In this document: positions 22,030 through 33,510 of the stretch, in pieces
How positions within the stretch are numbered: the first letter of the stretch is position 1
Layout: each line of letters opens with the position of its first letter
Assembly: GCA_032622095.1 (NCBI GenBank)
Contig: CP136068.1
Span: 132,935,989-132,999,988, forward strand
Origin: Siphonodentalium dalli
Lineage: Eukaryota; Mollusca; Scaphopoda; Gadilida; Siphonodentaliidae
Reading direction: 5' to 3'
DNA length: 64,000 bases
Program-made: the position numbers and the translations under genes
The notes under the pieces: generated by a model
Seen by the model: the letters and a program-made list of their open reading frames with translations, nothing else
Told to the model about the DNA's origin: nothing
Database searches by the model: none

Positions 22030-23745
22030 TCGCGTTTGGCATGATGGCTTGATATATAAATGGTACAGCAAAGGTCTCGCGGGACAGATACTGAGAGTTA
22101 TTGCTGACATGTACACCGACCTGAAGAGTGTTGTGAGATACAACGGTCTTCATTCCGAGTCACTCGATGTAGAACAATGGACTAGGCAGGGTGATTAATG
22201 TCACCTTTTCGGTACCTTGTCTATATCCATGACCTTCTAGATACTTTATCAGACGCACCAGAAGGGCTCCACATCGACGCTGTCTCATGCAGTTGCCATA
22301 CCACTGCCGGTGATATATGTTTGTTATCTTATTCTGAAGGATGCTTGAAGAACATGTTACGAACATGTCACAACTAAAGTATTACCTGGAAGTTCGAGTA
22401 ATCTTTTTTCCAAAAGCGAGGTAGTTGTCTTCGGGCCAAAAACATACCGCTCAAGGCAAGCACGAGACAGCTCGATGTGGAAACTCGGCGAAAACAAACT
22501 CAATGAAGTGGAGAGCGTGGTACATATTGGGATACCCCAACAGCAGAAGTCCGATCGTCAACCAAATATAGACAGAGCATGTGAACTAAAACCTTTTTCC
22601 GTGCGTGAGGTCGGCCACCACAAAATATCTATTGCCAATCTCTCAGCTGATCATACTAAAGCATGCTGTTCTCCCAAAAGTTTTATATGGCTGTGATATG
22701 TGGTATCAGAAACAAATTTCCTGCAACTCGAACGATCTTACCGAATGTATCTCAAAACCACTCAGTGTTTACCGACAAAGACACGCATGGAAATGATCCT
22801 GTCCCTTTTGGGTCTCAACCCACAGAGAGTAGAAATTAAGAAAAGGAAACCCCTTTTCATGGGTACCCCGATAAATTGACCATGCACCCATCGACAAGCT
22901 CTTCGATTTTTTCTGTTCAAACTTCACGGGTATTTAGTGCGTAATCGCCCTCCTTTTGCATTTCTGGGAGATATTATCCCCAATCTGGGGAAACATAACT
23001 AGTATGAGTACCTGACCACGTGTGCGAAACGGGCTTCATTCCCAACCAATCACAATGGAAGGCTACCGTGAAACAAGATATGACGTCTTCGTCCGAAAAA
23101 CACTTCAAGTGAACAATGTATAGCTTCTCTCGATTTCTTTCGGAATGTGAAGCCACGTGGCACGTCGGGGCTGAGAGTTATGTTGGGCCAGTCTTAAGTA
23201 CCTCACAATATCAGTTCGAAGGACTAACATCCTCAACAGGACGACTTACGACAACAATTATCTTTGCAAACATTGCGGGCGATTGTACCATAATCAAGTA
23301 GATCATATGTTCTTGCACTGCTTCTCTCCGTATATCACTGATCTAAAAAAAACACTTCTGGTATCGAATAATAAATATCTTAGATTTATCAACGTTCATA
23401 ATTCTGAATCGCCTATCGCCACAAGATTTATTGGTGTATTCATTTGACTGCCAGTCGATGAGTGGGTTGGTTTCCTCAACCAGAAACAACGAGGGTGAAC
23501 TTTATGTAGAATTGTTTTCGTTCATATATATATATATGCATTTTGTGCACAATTTAGTCCTCGTGTGTACCATCACAAACGTGGAGTGAGAACCAGCATT
23601 GTTATAGGAAATGCATGTGTATAATGTTATCCTGAATAGCAACCCATCCGCTTATTGTCTCTATATTATGTAATTGTATATATTGTTGTCTATAACGTCT
23701 CCTTGAATGGAGGAATAAACAATCTCTCTCTCTCAACCCCTTTAC
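22030..23745 (+). mobile_element. decayed non-LTR retrotransposon, family C
   Basis: Across three frames it reads RVWHDGLIYKWYSKGLAGQI (from about 22035), then EQWTRQGD (about 22170-22200, the G-V-R-Q-G box), SKSEVVVFGPKTYRS, VLPKVLYGCDMWYQ (about 22665) and LLGLNPQRVEIKKRKP (about 22805). A C-terminal histidine/cysteine region follows near 23280-23330. Frameshifts and stops are frequent. Its vocabulary differs from family A and resembles RTE/BovB-like or I-like RTs, but I cannot assign a clade. It ends in a TCTC run near 23730-23740, probably its 3' tail. Confidence 0.75.
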
Positions 23746-24170
23746 TATTATCAGAAATAGAAGAGGAATTAATAAATACAATTGGAAATATGAGATGTGT
23801 AAGTATTATGGGAGATTTTAACTCGCGTATTGGCCACCCAACTGATCCCCACGACTGTGATGACATCCCCGCCTTGCGTGTACCGTTATCTTATAATAGA
23901 GTTACTGCGCTTGCATTGTGTTGCGATGTGAGATACTTGCATGATCGAACGGTCAATTCACACGGTCGAAAATTTATATGCTTCTGCAAACAAAATGGTC
24001 TCCGAATTGTGAATGGGCGAATTGAAGGGACAAGTTTGATGGTATAAGGTTACATCCAAGAGCGGCAGTTTGATTGATTACTTTATTTCTTCAATTTACT
24101 ACGTTTTACCGTTTGAACCCCTGTTTTCATTATCTCACTCTGGCATAGCATTGACATTAAAATGCCCCTT
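23746..24170 (+). mobile_element. LINE endonuclease fragment
   Basis: Open from about 23746 to 24047 and encoding VSIMGDFNSRIGHPTDP and FCKQNGLRIVNGRIEGTS. After a frameshift it continues as VTSKSGSLIDYFISSIYYVL and FSLSHSGIALTLKCP. These are the GDFN, N-G-R and S-D-H-type (here SHSGI) blocks of apurinic-type endonucleases of non-LTR retrotransposons. The RT part does not follow. It may belong to family A. Confidence 0.75.
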
Positions 24171-24354
24171 AGATAGAAATATTAATATATAAATATAACT
24201 ATTTCAAATAAAACAAATACATTTAAAGCAGGTGTATAACCTTAATTTAAGCTTTGGTCGGAATCACAGTTCATACTCAATTTCTTGAAAGGGACCAACT
24301 TTATTTGTGTGGCAACACACCTGATGAGTATATGATATAGAGACTCAAATACTA

Positions 24355-26130
24355 TTGAATTGAATTGTTTTATTTACAAAGTCAACATCGAAGTGTAACA
24401 TGCTACAACGTATACACATATATACAAACAATACATAACATGTATGTACATCAATAAATTCTTCAATCATAGTATACGGCATTAAAAATAAGGGCAAATA
24501 ATGCTGATACATTCAGGAATATGTTTTCTTAAATGGTATATAAATAAGTCTTAAAATATTTATATTATATATAATATAATATAATACTTGCGTCATGGTA
24601 ACACCTTAAACACTAATTTTAAGAAAATGCTCACTCTTTTCAATATACTTGTATTTAGCTGTGACAACAATCTGTATAATTTATTTATGTTAGGATTTTC
24701 CCAGGAATACTTCGGGATATAGATTTCTCGCAGGTCGTTAAGTTCTGTACAAAAATAACAAAATGGTATTCATCACAGACATTTTCGCCACATAACGTGC
24801 ATTTCGTGTCCTTACATGTAGTCACCGGTAGTCTGTGATTGGCTGTTCTAAATTTCAGAAAATATATAGCCAGATGAGAGGGCATATATACTAAGTATCG
24901 ACTCAATACCACATAATCCTTTATGTTTCGATAAACTATGGCACGGCTTGAAGTAGACATATTTAGATTGCCGTAGAGGCAACTTGCGTGTTGTTCTATT
25001 AAAGTATTCCATGCGTTTCGTGTATGACGTGCTTAGTGGTGACGGATTCTGCCACGCACTTTCCAAAATTATTTAATTCGCGGAGCGTTTCTTCGATAAA
25101 ATAAATCCATTTAATCTTGTTTTGTTGTAAATCCATTTAATCTTGTTTTGTTGTAAATCCATTTAATCTTGTTTTGTTGTAAATCCATTTAATCTTGTTT
25201 TGTAGTAAATCCATTTAATCGTGTTTTGTAGTAAATCCATTTAATCTTGTTTTGTAGTAAATCCATTTAATCTTGTTTTGTAGTAAATCCATTTAATCTT
25301 GTTTTGTAGTAAATCCATTTAATCTTGTTTTGTAGTAAATCCATTTAATCTTGTTTTGTAGTAAATCCATTTAATCTTGTTTTGTAGTAAATCCATTTAA
25401 TCTTGTTTTGTAGTAAATCCATTTAATCTTGTTTTGTAGTAAATCCATTTAATCTTGTTTTGTATGGCATCACTATCTTTGAGATACCTGAGTAGAAGCA
25501 ATACATTCTTAGCTAATTCTGATCCTTCCTGTAATACTAGTTTTGACCAATATGATATTGCTCTGCACTTAATTTCGAGCATTACGGGATATCTGCCCCA
25601 CCCAATTCTGCAAATATCATATCGTTTGGTGTTCTAGACTTCATTGTTGTGTTAATTTTGCAGAATTTAAGATGAATGGCCTCCAAAATTTGGGCTTTCT
25701 CGAAACACCAAACTTCATCACCATACAGCATAATCGGCATGGTCATAGAATCAAACAATTTAAACATAATATCTATATAGAGGCGACTTCAGCTTTCTTG
25801 TTCTATTCAAAACGCCATACATGTATGATTATCGCTGTTGTATTCTGGGTCTGCTTAATCGGTTGACAAAATATACCATTGTAAAAGAATTTAATACCAA
25901 GGTATTTAAACTCTTTTAGAATTTGTATTTCTTGGCCCCGATACGTGAATATTGGTAAGTTATTCGACAATTTATTAGTAAAAAAAACAGTGTTGTTGTC
26001 TTAAATTTGTATTAACTTGGAGGTTCCATGCCTCGGCATAATCTGCGAATGCTAAAAGTGCATGATTCTTATTGTCCTCCGAGTCTGAGAGGATTACGAT
26101 ATCGTCTGCGTATGATAAACACAATATAAA
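24355..26130 (-). mobile_element. decayed non-LTR retrotransposon, family A copy 2
   Basis: On the minus strand, starting at the active-site box LSYADDIVILSDSEDN (YADD at 26101-26112), it continues through FADYAEAWNLQVNTNL, FKYLGIKF and PIMLYGDEVWCFEKAQILE. Next come SDAIQNKIKWIY (interrupted by a minisatellite at 25102-25464), HLAIYFLKFRTANHRLPV and a TLCG...EYHFVIF zinc-knuckle-like motif. It ends with an AATTC-type tail near 24355. Copies 1 and 4 share the C-terminal PKYYW-type block (PKYSW here). It is 5'-truncated within the RT and carries several stops. Confidence 0.8.
25102..25464. repeat. 26-bp minisatellite within a LINE ORF
   Basis: Fourteen head-to-tail copies of AAATCCATTTAATCTTGT + TTTGTAGT. 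The first few copies (left end) have TTGT and the rest TAGT. On the minus strand each unit is the LINE coding sequence for QNKIKWIY. The sequence outside the array continues the LINE protein on both sides (SDAIQNK before, WIYFIEETLRELNNF after). The array therefore grew from the ORF itself. Confidence 0.9.
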
Positions 26131-26289
26131 TATAAACAGCCAATATGTTCAAAATATTTCTCATCGAAAAAATTCAAGTTTGAGATTGCGCAGTCGCCTA
26201 GAAAACTTTGTATATCGTTCAGAAACAAATTTTAATTTAATTAAACAAACGAATTTTAAACGTCATCATCAATATTTATGACGAAAAAT

Positions 26290-27400
26290 ATCTTGTGTGT
26301 TTTCTAGTGGCGTATATTCTTCACTATATTCAATTGTAATACTGGTGTCCGACAAGATGATATCTGACACGTATTTTATTTTCATTATACACGAACGATT
26401 TAGAGGATCATCTTAGGTCCTATTTAGGGGGTGGCTTCCAAATTTCCCGGTTACATAACAACATAAATTTCGGTTACCTGAAGCTATTTTGTCTATTCTA
26501 TGCAGACGACGCCGTACTTTCTCGCAAGGCGCATTCCATTTACAGCATGTGCTCAATGATTATGCACAATACTGTAATTACAGGAAGTTATCGATAAACA
26601 ACACCAAAAGTAACGTCGTAGTATTTCGTAATAAATCGGATCAAGAAGCAATACAAATCATTTCACACTAAACAATTGGACTATTAATGTTACTGACGAA
26701 TACAAGTACCTCGGCGTTACGTTTTCACATGATGGTTCATTCCTTACCGAGAAGTAGCTCAGATGTGAGCAGGCTAAGGAAGCAATGTTTGGTCTCATAT
26801 GCAAAATGCGAAAATTTAAGTTATCGATCCCAACTGTAAGAGAACTTTATCACACAACGGTTGAACTAATATTATTGTACGGCTCTGAAATTTGGGGTTT
26901 CGGAAATGTGAACCTTATAAGTCGGGTGAAACTATGGTTCTTGAAGTTTATTCTTCGTCTCAAAACATCTACCCATACGAGTATGGTGTATGGTGAACTC
27001 GGTATGGTCCCCATTGAAAGAAAAATAAAGGAAAGAATTTTGAATTTTTGGGCAAAACAAAAATTTGTTTTATGATTTATTGTTCATTGTACAGTTGTAA
27101 GCGACGAACTTATTAGATGATATTGGAATGAGCTTTTTGTTTGTATCACACTTTGGTTCATACCTTCTATACTAAACTGAAATTGCGTGATACATACCTC
27201 CAGGAAAGGTATGGATCTTTTAGTTCATCCAAGTATGCGTTTTACCGTACAGAGAAGACAACATTCGAATGTGAATCTTACTTTAACGTGCTTTACCATA
27301 AATATGTTGAAGTTTTATCAATATTCCGAACACGAAATCATCGATTACCAATGGAAGTTGGGTATTGGCATGACATATATATGAATAATAGACTGTGTAC
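26290..27400 (+). mobile_element. decayed non-LTR retrotransposon, family A-like copy 3
   Basis: Begins in the RT at GVRQ-like sequence (about 26345), LFSLYTNDLEDHLR, then the active-site box LFYADDAVLSRK (YADD at 26499-26510). It continues LNDYAQYCNYRKLSINNTKSN, YKYLGVTFSHDG, LILLYGSEIWGFGNV, SMVYGELGMVPIERKIKERI and FRTRNHRLPMEVGYW. Frameshifts and stops occur. It lies immediately beside copy 2 in opposite orientation, giving a tail-out arrangement with the two YADD boxes only about 390 bp apart. Confidence 0.8.
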
Positions 27401-27480
27401 ACTATAATAATAATAGTAATATTTATATAGCGCCTATCCCCCGCAAGGGGCCCTAAGCGCTTTACACATTACATAAATAC
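27400..27480 (+). repeat. short dispersed repeat, ATAGCGCC...AAGCGCTTTACA
   Basis: Runs from an ATAATAATAATAG start through TTTATATAGCGCCTATCCCC and GGGGCCCTAAGCGCTTTACA. The combination of an ATA run, a GCGCC block and AAGCGCTTTACA is a pattern I associate with dispersed repeats of marine invertebrates. Only one copy is in the window. Confidence 0.45.
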
Positions 27481-28228
27481 ACAAGAAATGCACATGGAAA
27501 ATAATCATTAGATATGTGGAATTATATATAATCAGATTTTGTTAGTTTTCTTTGTGTCGGGGTAGCAACAATTGGTGACGAATTTAATGTATTATTAGTA
27601 TGCGATAAATTAGAACAGGACAGGCGGACATACACTGTATATAGCCAGTTACTATTATACTAATCCTACGACAATAAAAATGTCTCAACTGATGAACATC
27701 CGGCGACCAGTAGTTTTGCGCAACATATGTAAGTTCCTTCTCTTAGTGAATCGTACGTTAAACGAGACATGTTCCTAATTACTCATACAATTATACTGAG
27801 GGCCCCCGAGCCCCCACCATCATGACCAAGTTCCGACCATATTGTCGGACGAGGACTACTCCCTTTAGTTACTCGCTGTAATGGTTGGGGACGAATCTCC
27901 TTCCAATCACATATATGTACCTTTATGATGCAAAAAATATTTTGCATGGTCATATATCATCATGTTTAATGTAATGTGTGGACTGTATATTATGTAGTAT
28001 GTATATTGTAAATTGTGTTGGAAGAAGACCTCTTTTTGTGTTTATTAACACTGTATGTTATACAGTTTAAAAGAATAAACAATATACAAAGAAAATACAT
28101 TGGTTCACCTTGAAATAAGCCTATCTGGCTGATAAAGAAGTTTGATTGCGAATTATTGTTTTTCACACATAATTTGCTTCACACATTACATGCTTCGTAT
28201 TACCCGTATAATCTGACCGTTTATATCT
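27481..28228. other. no gene seen
   Basis: AT-rich sequence without motif-bearing open frames. Confidence 0.45.
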
Positions 28229-28322
28229 ATGTCCTGCTAATGTGCTATGATGCTGATGGGTCCTGCTAATGTGCTATGATGCTGGTGGGTCCTGCTAATG
28301 TGCTATGATACTGATGGGTCCT
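28229..28322. repeat. 30-bp minisatellite, three copies
   Basis: Three units of TCCTGCTAATGTGCTATGAT + GCTGATGGGT, differing by single bases. Noncoding. Confidence 0.9.
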
Positions 28323-29314
28323 GTGGAATTTATATGATGCTGTTGGGGCAAACTGGTGCTGTTTAGAGAAACTACCGTTACCTTTTCTAAGGTTGTCATT
28401 GTCGCGGTCTTCGGATAATTTGAACATAACCAGTAAAAGCTACTAGAGGATTTTCGAATTTCCAGAGGAAATTCGTATACTTCCATGTATAATGATGTTA
28501 ATAATGATCGTTTTACATAGATTGCGCTTCATCACTCCCTATTTCTTCGCCTCTCTTCCTATTTCTTGTGTTGACGCCTACTTTCATGTTTTGATTCTCG
28601 TGAGATCCAACTTCGCCAAAGTATAGACATGCTACATGTATATCAATGTATCAGAATTCAGAAAAATAGTTAAGTGCACAACTATTCAAACTATTTCTCT
28701 TGCTCAAAATCTTTTAGCCGATTGTTTCATTTCCACATAAAAATACAAGTTACAGATACTGTGACTGAACTTGGTTATATGCTTACCCTGTTGACACATT
28801 GTATTTCACTTATAGTGTTAACTAATTGAGTTGCCTTATCATGTACCAGCTGGGGTACCCTGTGTTGTTCGCGTAAAGACGTTTAGAATTTGATTTAGAC
28901 ATATTTATTGTCATGTTAAATGAATGTATTAATACATAAATATCAGGGATTGGCGGACAAGTTCTGGAAACCTAGCTGGATCTCCGCTCCCTACAACAAA
29001 TATAAATGCAAACACAAATGAACAGAGTAATATTTAGAAACAGGTTTATAAACGGGCATGAGGTGTCAAATGTGTATATTTACATACTAAGTGTGATCAT
29101 CACTAAATCCAGCATTCCGATTGGTCGGCGCCCATGTGGCTAGTTGCAATTATTTCTCGGTGAACGCGCAACAGCTCATAACTGCAGCCTCATAATTACA
29201 TCGACACGTCATCAGTTTCGGAAAGAAGAACGCGTAATGTTTTGGGTTTTGTCACGATACACTTTTCGATTTAAATACATTTACAAAAGTGGCTTTTTCG
29301 CTAAATGTATATAA
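28323..29314. other. no gene seen
   Basis: No motif-bearing open frame or clear repeat apart from the flank of the palindrome that follows. Confidence 0.45.
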
Positions 29315-29478
29315 ATATAAGGATTAACTGTCATGTGGACTGTTTTTATGGAGATGTAACCGTGAGGAAGTGGTCATAACTTGTGCAAAACCCGAAGGGT
29401 TTTACATACAAGTTATGACCACTTACCTCACGGTTACATCTCAATAAAAACAGTCCACATGACAGTTAATCCTTATAT
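29315..29478. mobile_element. palindromic MITE, family P1 copy 2
   Basis: Same palindrome as 5680-5845, including the central TGCAAAACCCGAAGGGTTTT. Arms are nearly perfect, with one missing T in the left arm (GTGAGGAAGTGG for GTGAGGTAAGTGG). Confidence 0.85.
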
Positions 29479-29839
29479 AATAATTCGAACTTGGTTAAGT
29501 ATGATTTTCGTAAAAGAATCGAAGAACGATGACGGGTTTTTTTTTTATAAATATTACTATTTGGATGGGGCATGACTATAGGAGGGTTATTAAATAGAAA
29601 GTATGTGTGTTGTCACGTTGGGAGGACAACTAAATAGCGGAGGGTTCGATCTTGTTACGATGGGCGGACGGTAAAATAACAGGCGGTGTGTGGGGTCATA
29701 ACAAGGGGTCAAACGTATTGGTGGATTAACGGGAGGTTATTCGCAACAAGTCGCAAACCTTAGAGACAATTTTATAGATATTATAGCTGCTTCTATAATA
29801 CTGGTGTTCTCGTTATGTGTTAGGGTAATATCTCCTTTG

Positions 29840-31760
29840 ATAAGCGCTTCATGTGATACGCGATCTCATGGTTTGCACCAAATCCGTACGATGATGCATA
29901 TAAAAACAATTCAGGTCGCTACAAATGTTTCTGATTCGACAATGTACGTATGATATTAATCTTACGGTCGCCGAGATGAACGTGTAACGGAATCTTGGTC
30001 TTGGGACAATTGTAGATTTAAAAGTGTCATATGATTTACTTTTTATTTCGTCTGACAAGGCATTCCAGACACCAATCGTGCTCGGGAAGAATGTTTTCTT
30101 GAAACTTCGAGATAACAAAAGTAGTTTTCTAAATCATCTGAATTGCGTAAAAAATAACGGCTGATATCTCCGACACGAGGTAGGAGAGGTTCGGTTATAA
30201 ATAGGGGGGCTTTGTTGTTAACAATTTTATGCATTATACATAGTTTTTGTGCATCTCTACGTCGCTGCAGCGGCTGCCATCCAAGTTCCTTTAACAATGT
30301 CGCGTTTGATGAAGATCTCATTAGACCTAAAACCACTCGCGCTGTATCGCAGTAAAGTTTCTCCAATGTTGATTTAATACTGCCAGGGACAGACTCCCGG
30401 ACACAGTTGCCATATTATAATATAGGTAATACGTGAGCTTTAACATGGTATCGAGGGTTTTTCTTGATAACAAATATTTTAATTTGTGTATCTGTGAGAG
30501 CGAAGCGCGTGCATTCTTGTAGATGTTAGCAAGGTTCCAATTGAGATCGGATTGTAAAATTACTCCAAGTTGTCGGTGGTCCTCAACTATGTCAAGTTTG
30601 TTAGAACAAAATATAAGATCTGATGTGCGCTGGCATATTGATTGCTGACCCTGGAATATCATGGCTTTCGTTTTCGATTCGTTAAGGGAAACCAGCCATG
30701 TGTTAGTCCATGTATCGAGTGACTAACGTCGTTGTTCATGTGAATCACGAGGTCTTCAAGTGGTGGTAGTGAATACAATATACAAGTATCATCAAGATGG
30801 ACCCCTGTGGAACACCAGATGATGGCTGTCACGGGCTAGAAAACACCGATCCGACTAGAACGCGTTGAAATCGATTACTGATGTAGTCATTGAACCAGGA
30901 AAGTAGTTTACCGTTTATACCATAATTATGTATTTTGTGAATTAGTCCTTTATGCCAAACTCGTTCAAATATTTTAGATATGTCACAGCATATATATCCT
31001 CGACTCACTCCTACTTTTGCTCAGGTAATGAAATATTTCCATTAATTGGTGGGTAATGCTGTTTCCTGGGCGAAAACCAGACTGATGTTTATATAATAGG
31101 CTGTTCTCCATAAAGTTGTACAGTATGTTTTCTGAAAAACTATCTTTTCTAGTATTTTGCTCACACACGATAGAAGTGATATTGGCCTGTAATTGCATTG
31201 GTCGGTTTTCTCACCTTTTTTAAAGATTGGAATTACGGTAGCAACTTTCCATTGAGATGGAAAAGTGCATGTTTCCATGGAGTGCCTGAAGAGAATATAC
31301 AGCGGCAACGAGAGTGTTTTGTGACAATATTAGAAAGTGTATTGCTTATACCATCTGGGCTTTGTTTGTATTCAATTACCTGAGATTTTTCTCCACATCA
31401 TCTTGTGTGGTCGAGATTTACTTTAGTTCATTATCTGTTCGTTTTGGGAAAATCTGGAATAGGCTGACCATGGTCGTTAATTTTGCTATTATTTATAAAG
31501 ATTCCATTCAAGATATTTGCTTTGCCTGCGTCATTGTAGATAAATTTAGCGTCCAGTTGTAGCGGTGGTAAGGTAGTTGATTTATGTTTCTCATGGAGAT
31601 TTTCATTTGTGATTTTCCAAAACGATTTCGAATCATGGGCGTGATTGAGATTTGTTTGAATTTCATCTTAATATCATTTTTTTGTTTTTTTGTTTTTTAA
31701 TTTGTTCATATTATTAACAGAGTTTCGGAATTTTTTATACTTTGCCCAGTGATTGGGAAG
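29840..31760 (-). mobile_element. decayed non-LTR retrotransposon, family B (jockey/CR1-like)
   Basis: On the minus strand, in order: AKFIYNDAGKANILNGIF (about 31540), SQWKVATVIPIFKKGEK, NYRPISLLSCVSKILEK, YKHQSGFRPGNSITHQL and SSGVPQGSIL (about 30810). Then, directly fused, come DDTCILY, HRQLGVILQSDLNW, LKELGWQPLQRRRDAQKLC and FFPSTIGVWNALSDEIKS. The last two blocks are typical ends of jockey/CR1-type polymerases. The stretch normally between GSIL and the YADD box is missing, so the active site is cut. Stops and frameshifts occur throughout. It ends only about 290 bp before the receptor start codon on the opposite strand. Confidence 0.85.
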
Positions 31761-31852
31761 ATTTGTTTTCTGGGATCTCTTTCGCCACCTGTCTCGCCGT
31801 CTAATTTACAGTCTCAAGCGACTGTCAAACCAAGGTTTATCGTTCGGTCTAT

Positions 31853-32012
31853 GTTTATCGCGACTGTGAGTGCGATCGGCTGCATCTCTCATGGTGACAA
31901 AATACGTTCAAGAATCGATACTGGCGTATTAATTTAAACAGAACTTTACTAGTGCAAAATAGTCAATGTTTAAAAAGTGTTTATCGCGACAGTCAGTGTT
32001 ATCGGCTGCATC
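31853..32012 (+). repeat. short tandem duplication upstream of receptor exon 1
   Basis: TTTATCGCGACTGTGAGTGC near 31855 recurs as TTTATCGCGACAGTCAGTGT near 31979, each followed by ATCGGCTGCATC. The inverted copy at 14 kb has the second of these. It lies in the probable 5' untranslated or promoter region. Confidence 0.65.
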
Positions 32013-32048
32013 GTATGGCACCGGCGTGTTCGTTTTGGGGTTAACGGA

Positions 32049-32115
32049 ATGGACCGTCGCATGCATCAATTCGGGACACTGTTGTTTTTACTGACGATTG
32101 TTGGACAATCTGCTG
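32049..32115 (+). CDS. Cys-loop receptor, exon 1 (signal peptide)
   Basis: The ATG at 32049 opens MDRRMHQFGTLLFLLTIVGQ plus SA, with an Arg-containing start, hydrophobic core and small residues before the cut: a textbook secretory signal. It ends G|GTGAGT (donor at 32116) in phase 1, which fits the phase-1 acceptor of exon 2 at 41215. The inverted duplicate at 14641-14707 keeps reading frame, start and donor, which argues for selection on this exon. The ATG was chosen because it is the first one giving a signal peptide. The link to exon 2, 9.1 kb away, is inferred from phase and from the need for a leader. Confidence 0.7.
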
Positions 32116-33054
32116 GTGAGTTCATGTTAAATTCAATTCAATTGATCATCATGACAGTGATATTACACATTATATCAAATTGGGATACATATGTACAAAA
32201 AGCATGTACATGAGTTATTATTAATATAATGCAAATATGATATATAATGTACTTTTGTTGCTTTTAGCGATGGTAGTAATAATACTATACAGTAATGTAT
32301 TTATTCTCTGTTGTCACGTTAGCGGGGTTTATGTTATTAATACAGCTCAGCCTCAAGAGGAACTACACAAGTTTATTACGTGGTAAGAACATTTGGTATA
32401 TATGAGATTAGCCCTCTCGTAGCTCAAGTGTTTGTTTTGAAAGATGACTGATATATAAGATGCCCGTTATTTAACTTTTGTTTAATTACAGGGCATGTAT
32501 CAAATTCACACCGCTGAAAAACAAAACACTATTGAAAATAAACCGAACACAGTGGGTGGGTTTGGGGTTCAAATTTGCAAAGCCAACCAAATGCTTCACC
32601 CAAGAGGCCTAAGCCCATACATGGCCAACAAGTTATTTCACCATATGATTCGAGAACTTATATGTACATACATGTACACCCACAAACTCACTCACTCATC
32701 CGTCAAAACCATCGATACGAAACCAGTTGGCTGTTATCCATCTGTACGATCTACTAAATAATACTACTTCAAATCCATATTCCCCATTTTTGTTTGGGTA
32801 ACTAAGTATATATAATATTTACATGTAGCTGTTGTTTATTTTGTAATTCATGATATATGTGGTATCCTCCAGTTCCATAAGTAATGGACGGAGTAATAAA
32901 CTATTTTGATTCTGGTTTATTGGGGTTTATCGTCTCTTCAGCTATAGGTCACATGACGACGTTGACAAATTTAAAGGTGTATGAAAGACCGCGCAAAGTG
33001 TTAGCTTCACTGAGAACTAACACAATTACACGTAGAAGCCACAGCCTTGCCCTG
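32116..33054. other. intron 1, first part
   Basis: Homology to the 13.86-14.64 kb region continues to about 32610. The open frame at 32495-32761 crosses the end of that homology and is not conserved as a frame, so I do not call it. Confidence 0.45.
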
Positions 33055-33255
33055 ATACGTGGACCCGATTTCCTTCCCTGTGCATGAATTAAAAATTCGC
33101 GCTTATCGGCATTAGAACCAGCCTCGCCATCGACGATATATATTCGCGTAATACCTTACCAACTGGTCTACCCGGTCCAGGGGTCCTCTTCAAAATTAAT
33201 GGACTTCAATGATTTATGAATATGGTGAAGCCACGTATGATCTTCAAACTCCAAT
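33055..33255 (-). mobile_element. tRNA-derived SINE, copy 2
   Basis: Minus-strand copy of the element at 11238-11440, sharing GATCATACGTGGCTTCACCA upstream of the tRNA part. A box AGACCAGTTGGTAAG and B box GGTTCTAATGCC are clearer than in copy 1. It lies in intron 1 of the receptor gene. Confidence 0.75.
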
Positions 33256-33445
33256 GGGAACGTATGATTTTTTTCGAAATGTTTTCAATTTTCAAGTTTA
33301 TCTCTCCTTATCAAAATTGACAAAAGAGACAATTACATATATAATACATGTAATAGCATAATGTGATGATATTCATCAATGCATGAGCTTGGAAGCAATT
33401 TTGTTTGTTTTGCACAGCTCTGGTCGGAGTCTTGATATGTAATCA

Positions 33446-33510
33446 AACCTTGAAATAGGGTGTCTGTCATTTGCAGAATGAGGTCCCCAGAGGGTAAATT
33501 TAGTGATGAA
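33446..33510 (+). repeat. partial copy of a palindromic element (family Q)
   Basis: CTTGAAATAGGGTGTCTGTC through TTTGCAGAATGAGGT and CCCAGAGGGTAAATTTAGTG matches the left half of the palindrome at 40521-40643. Confidence 0.7.
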
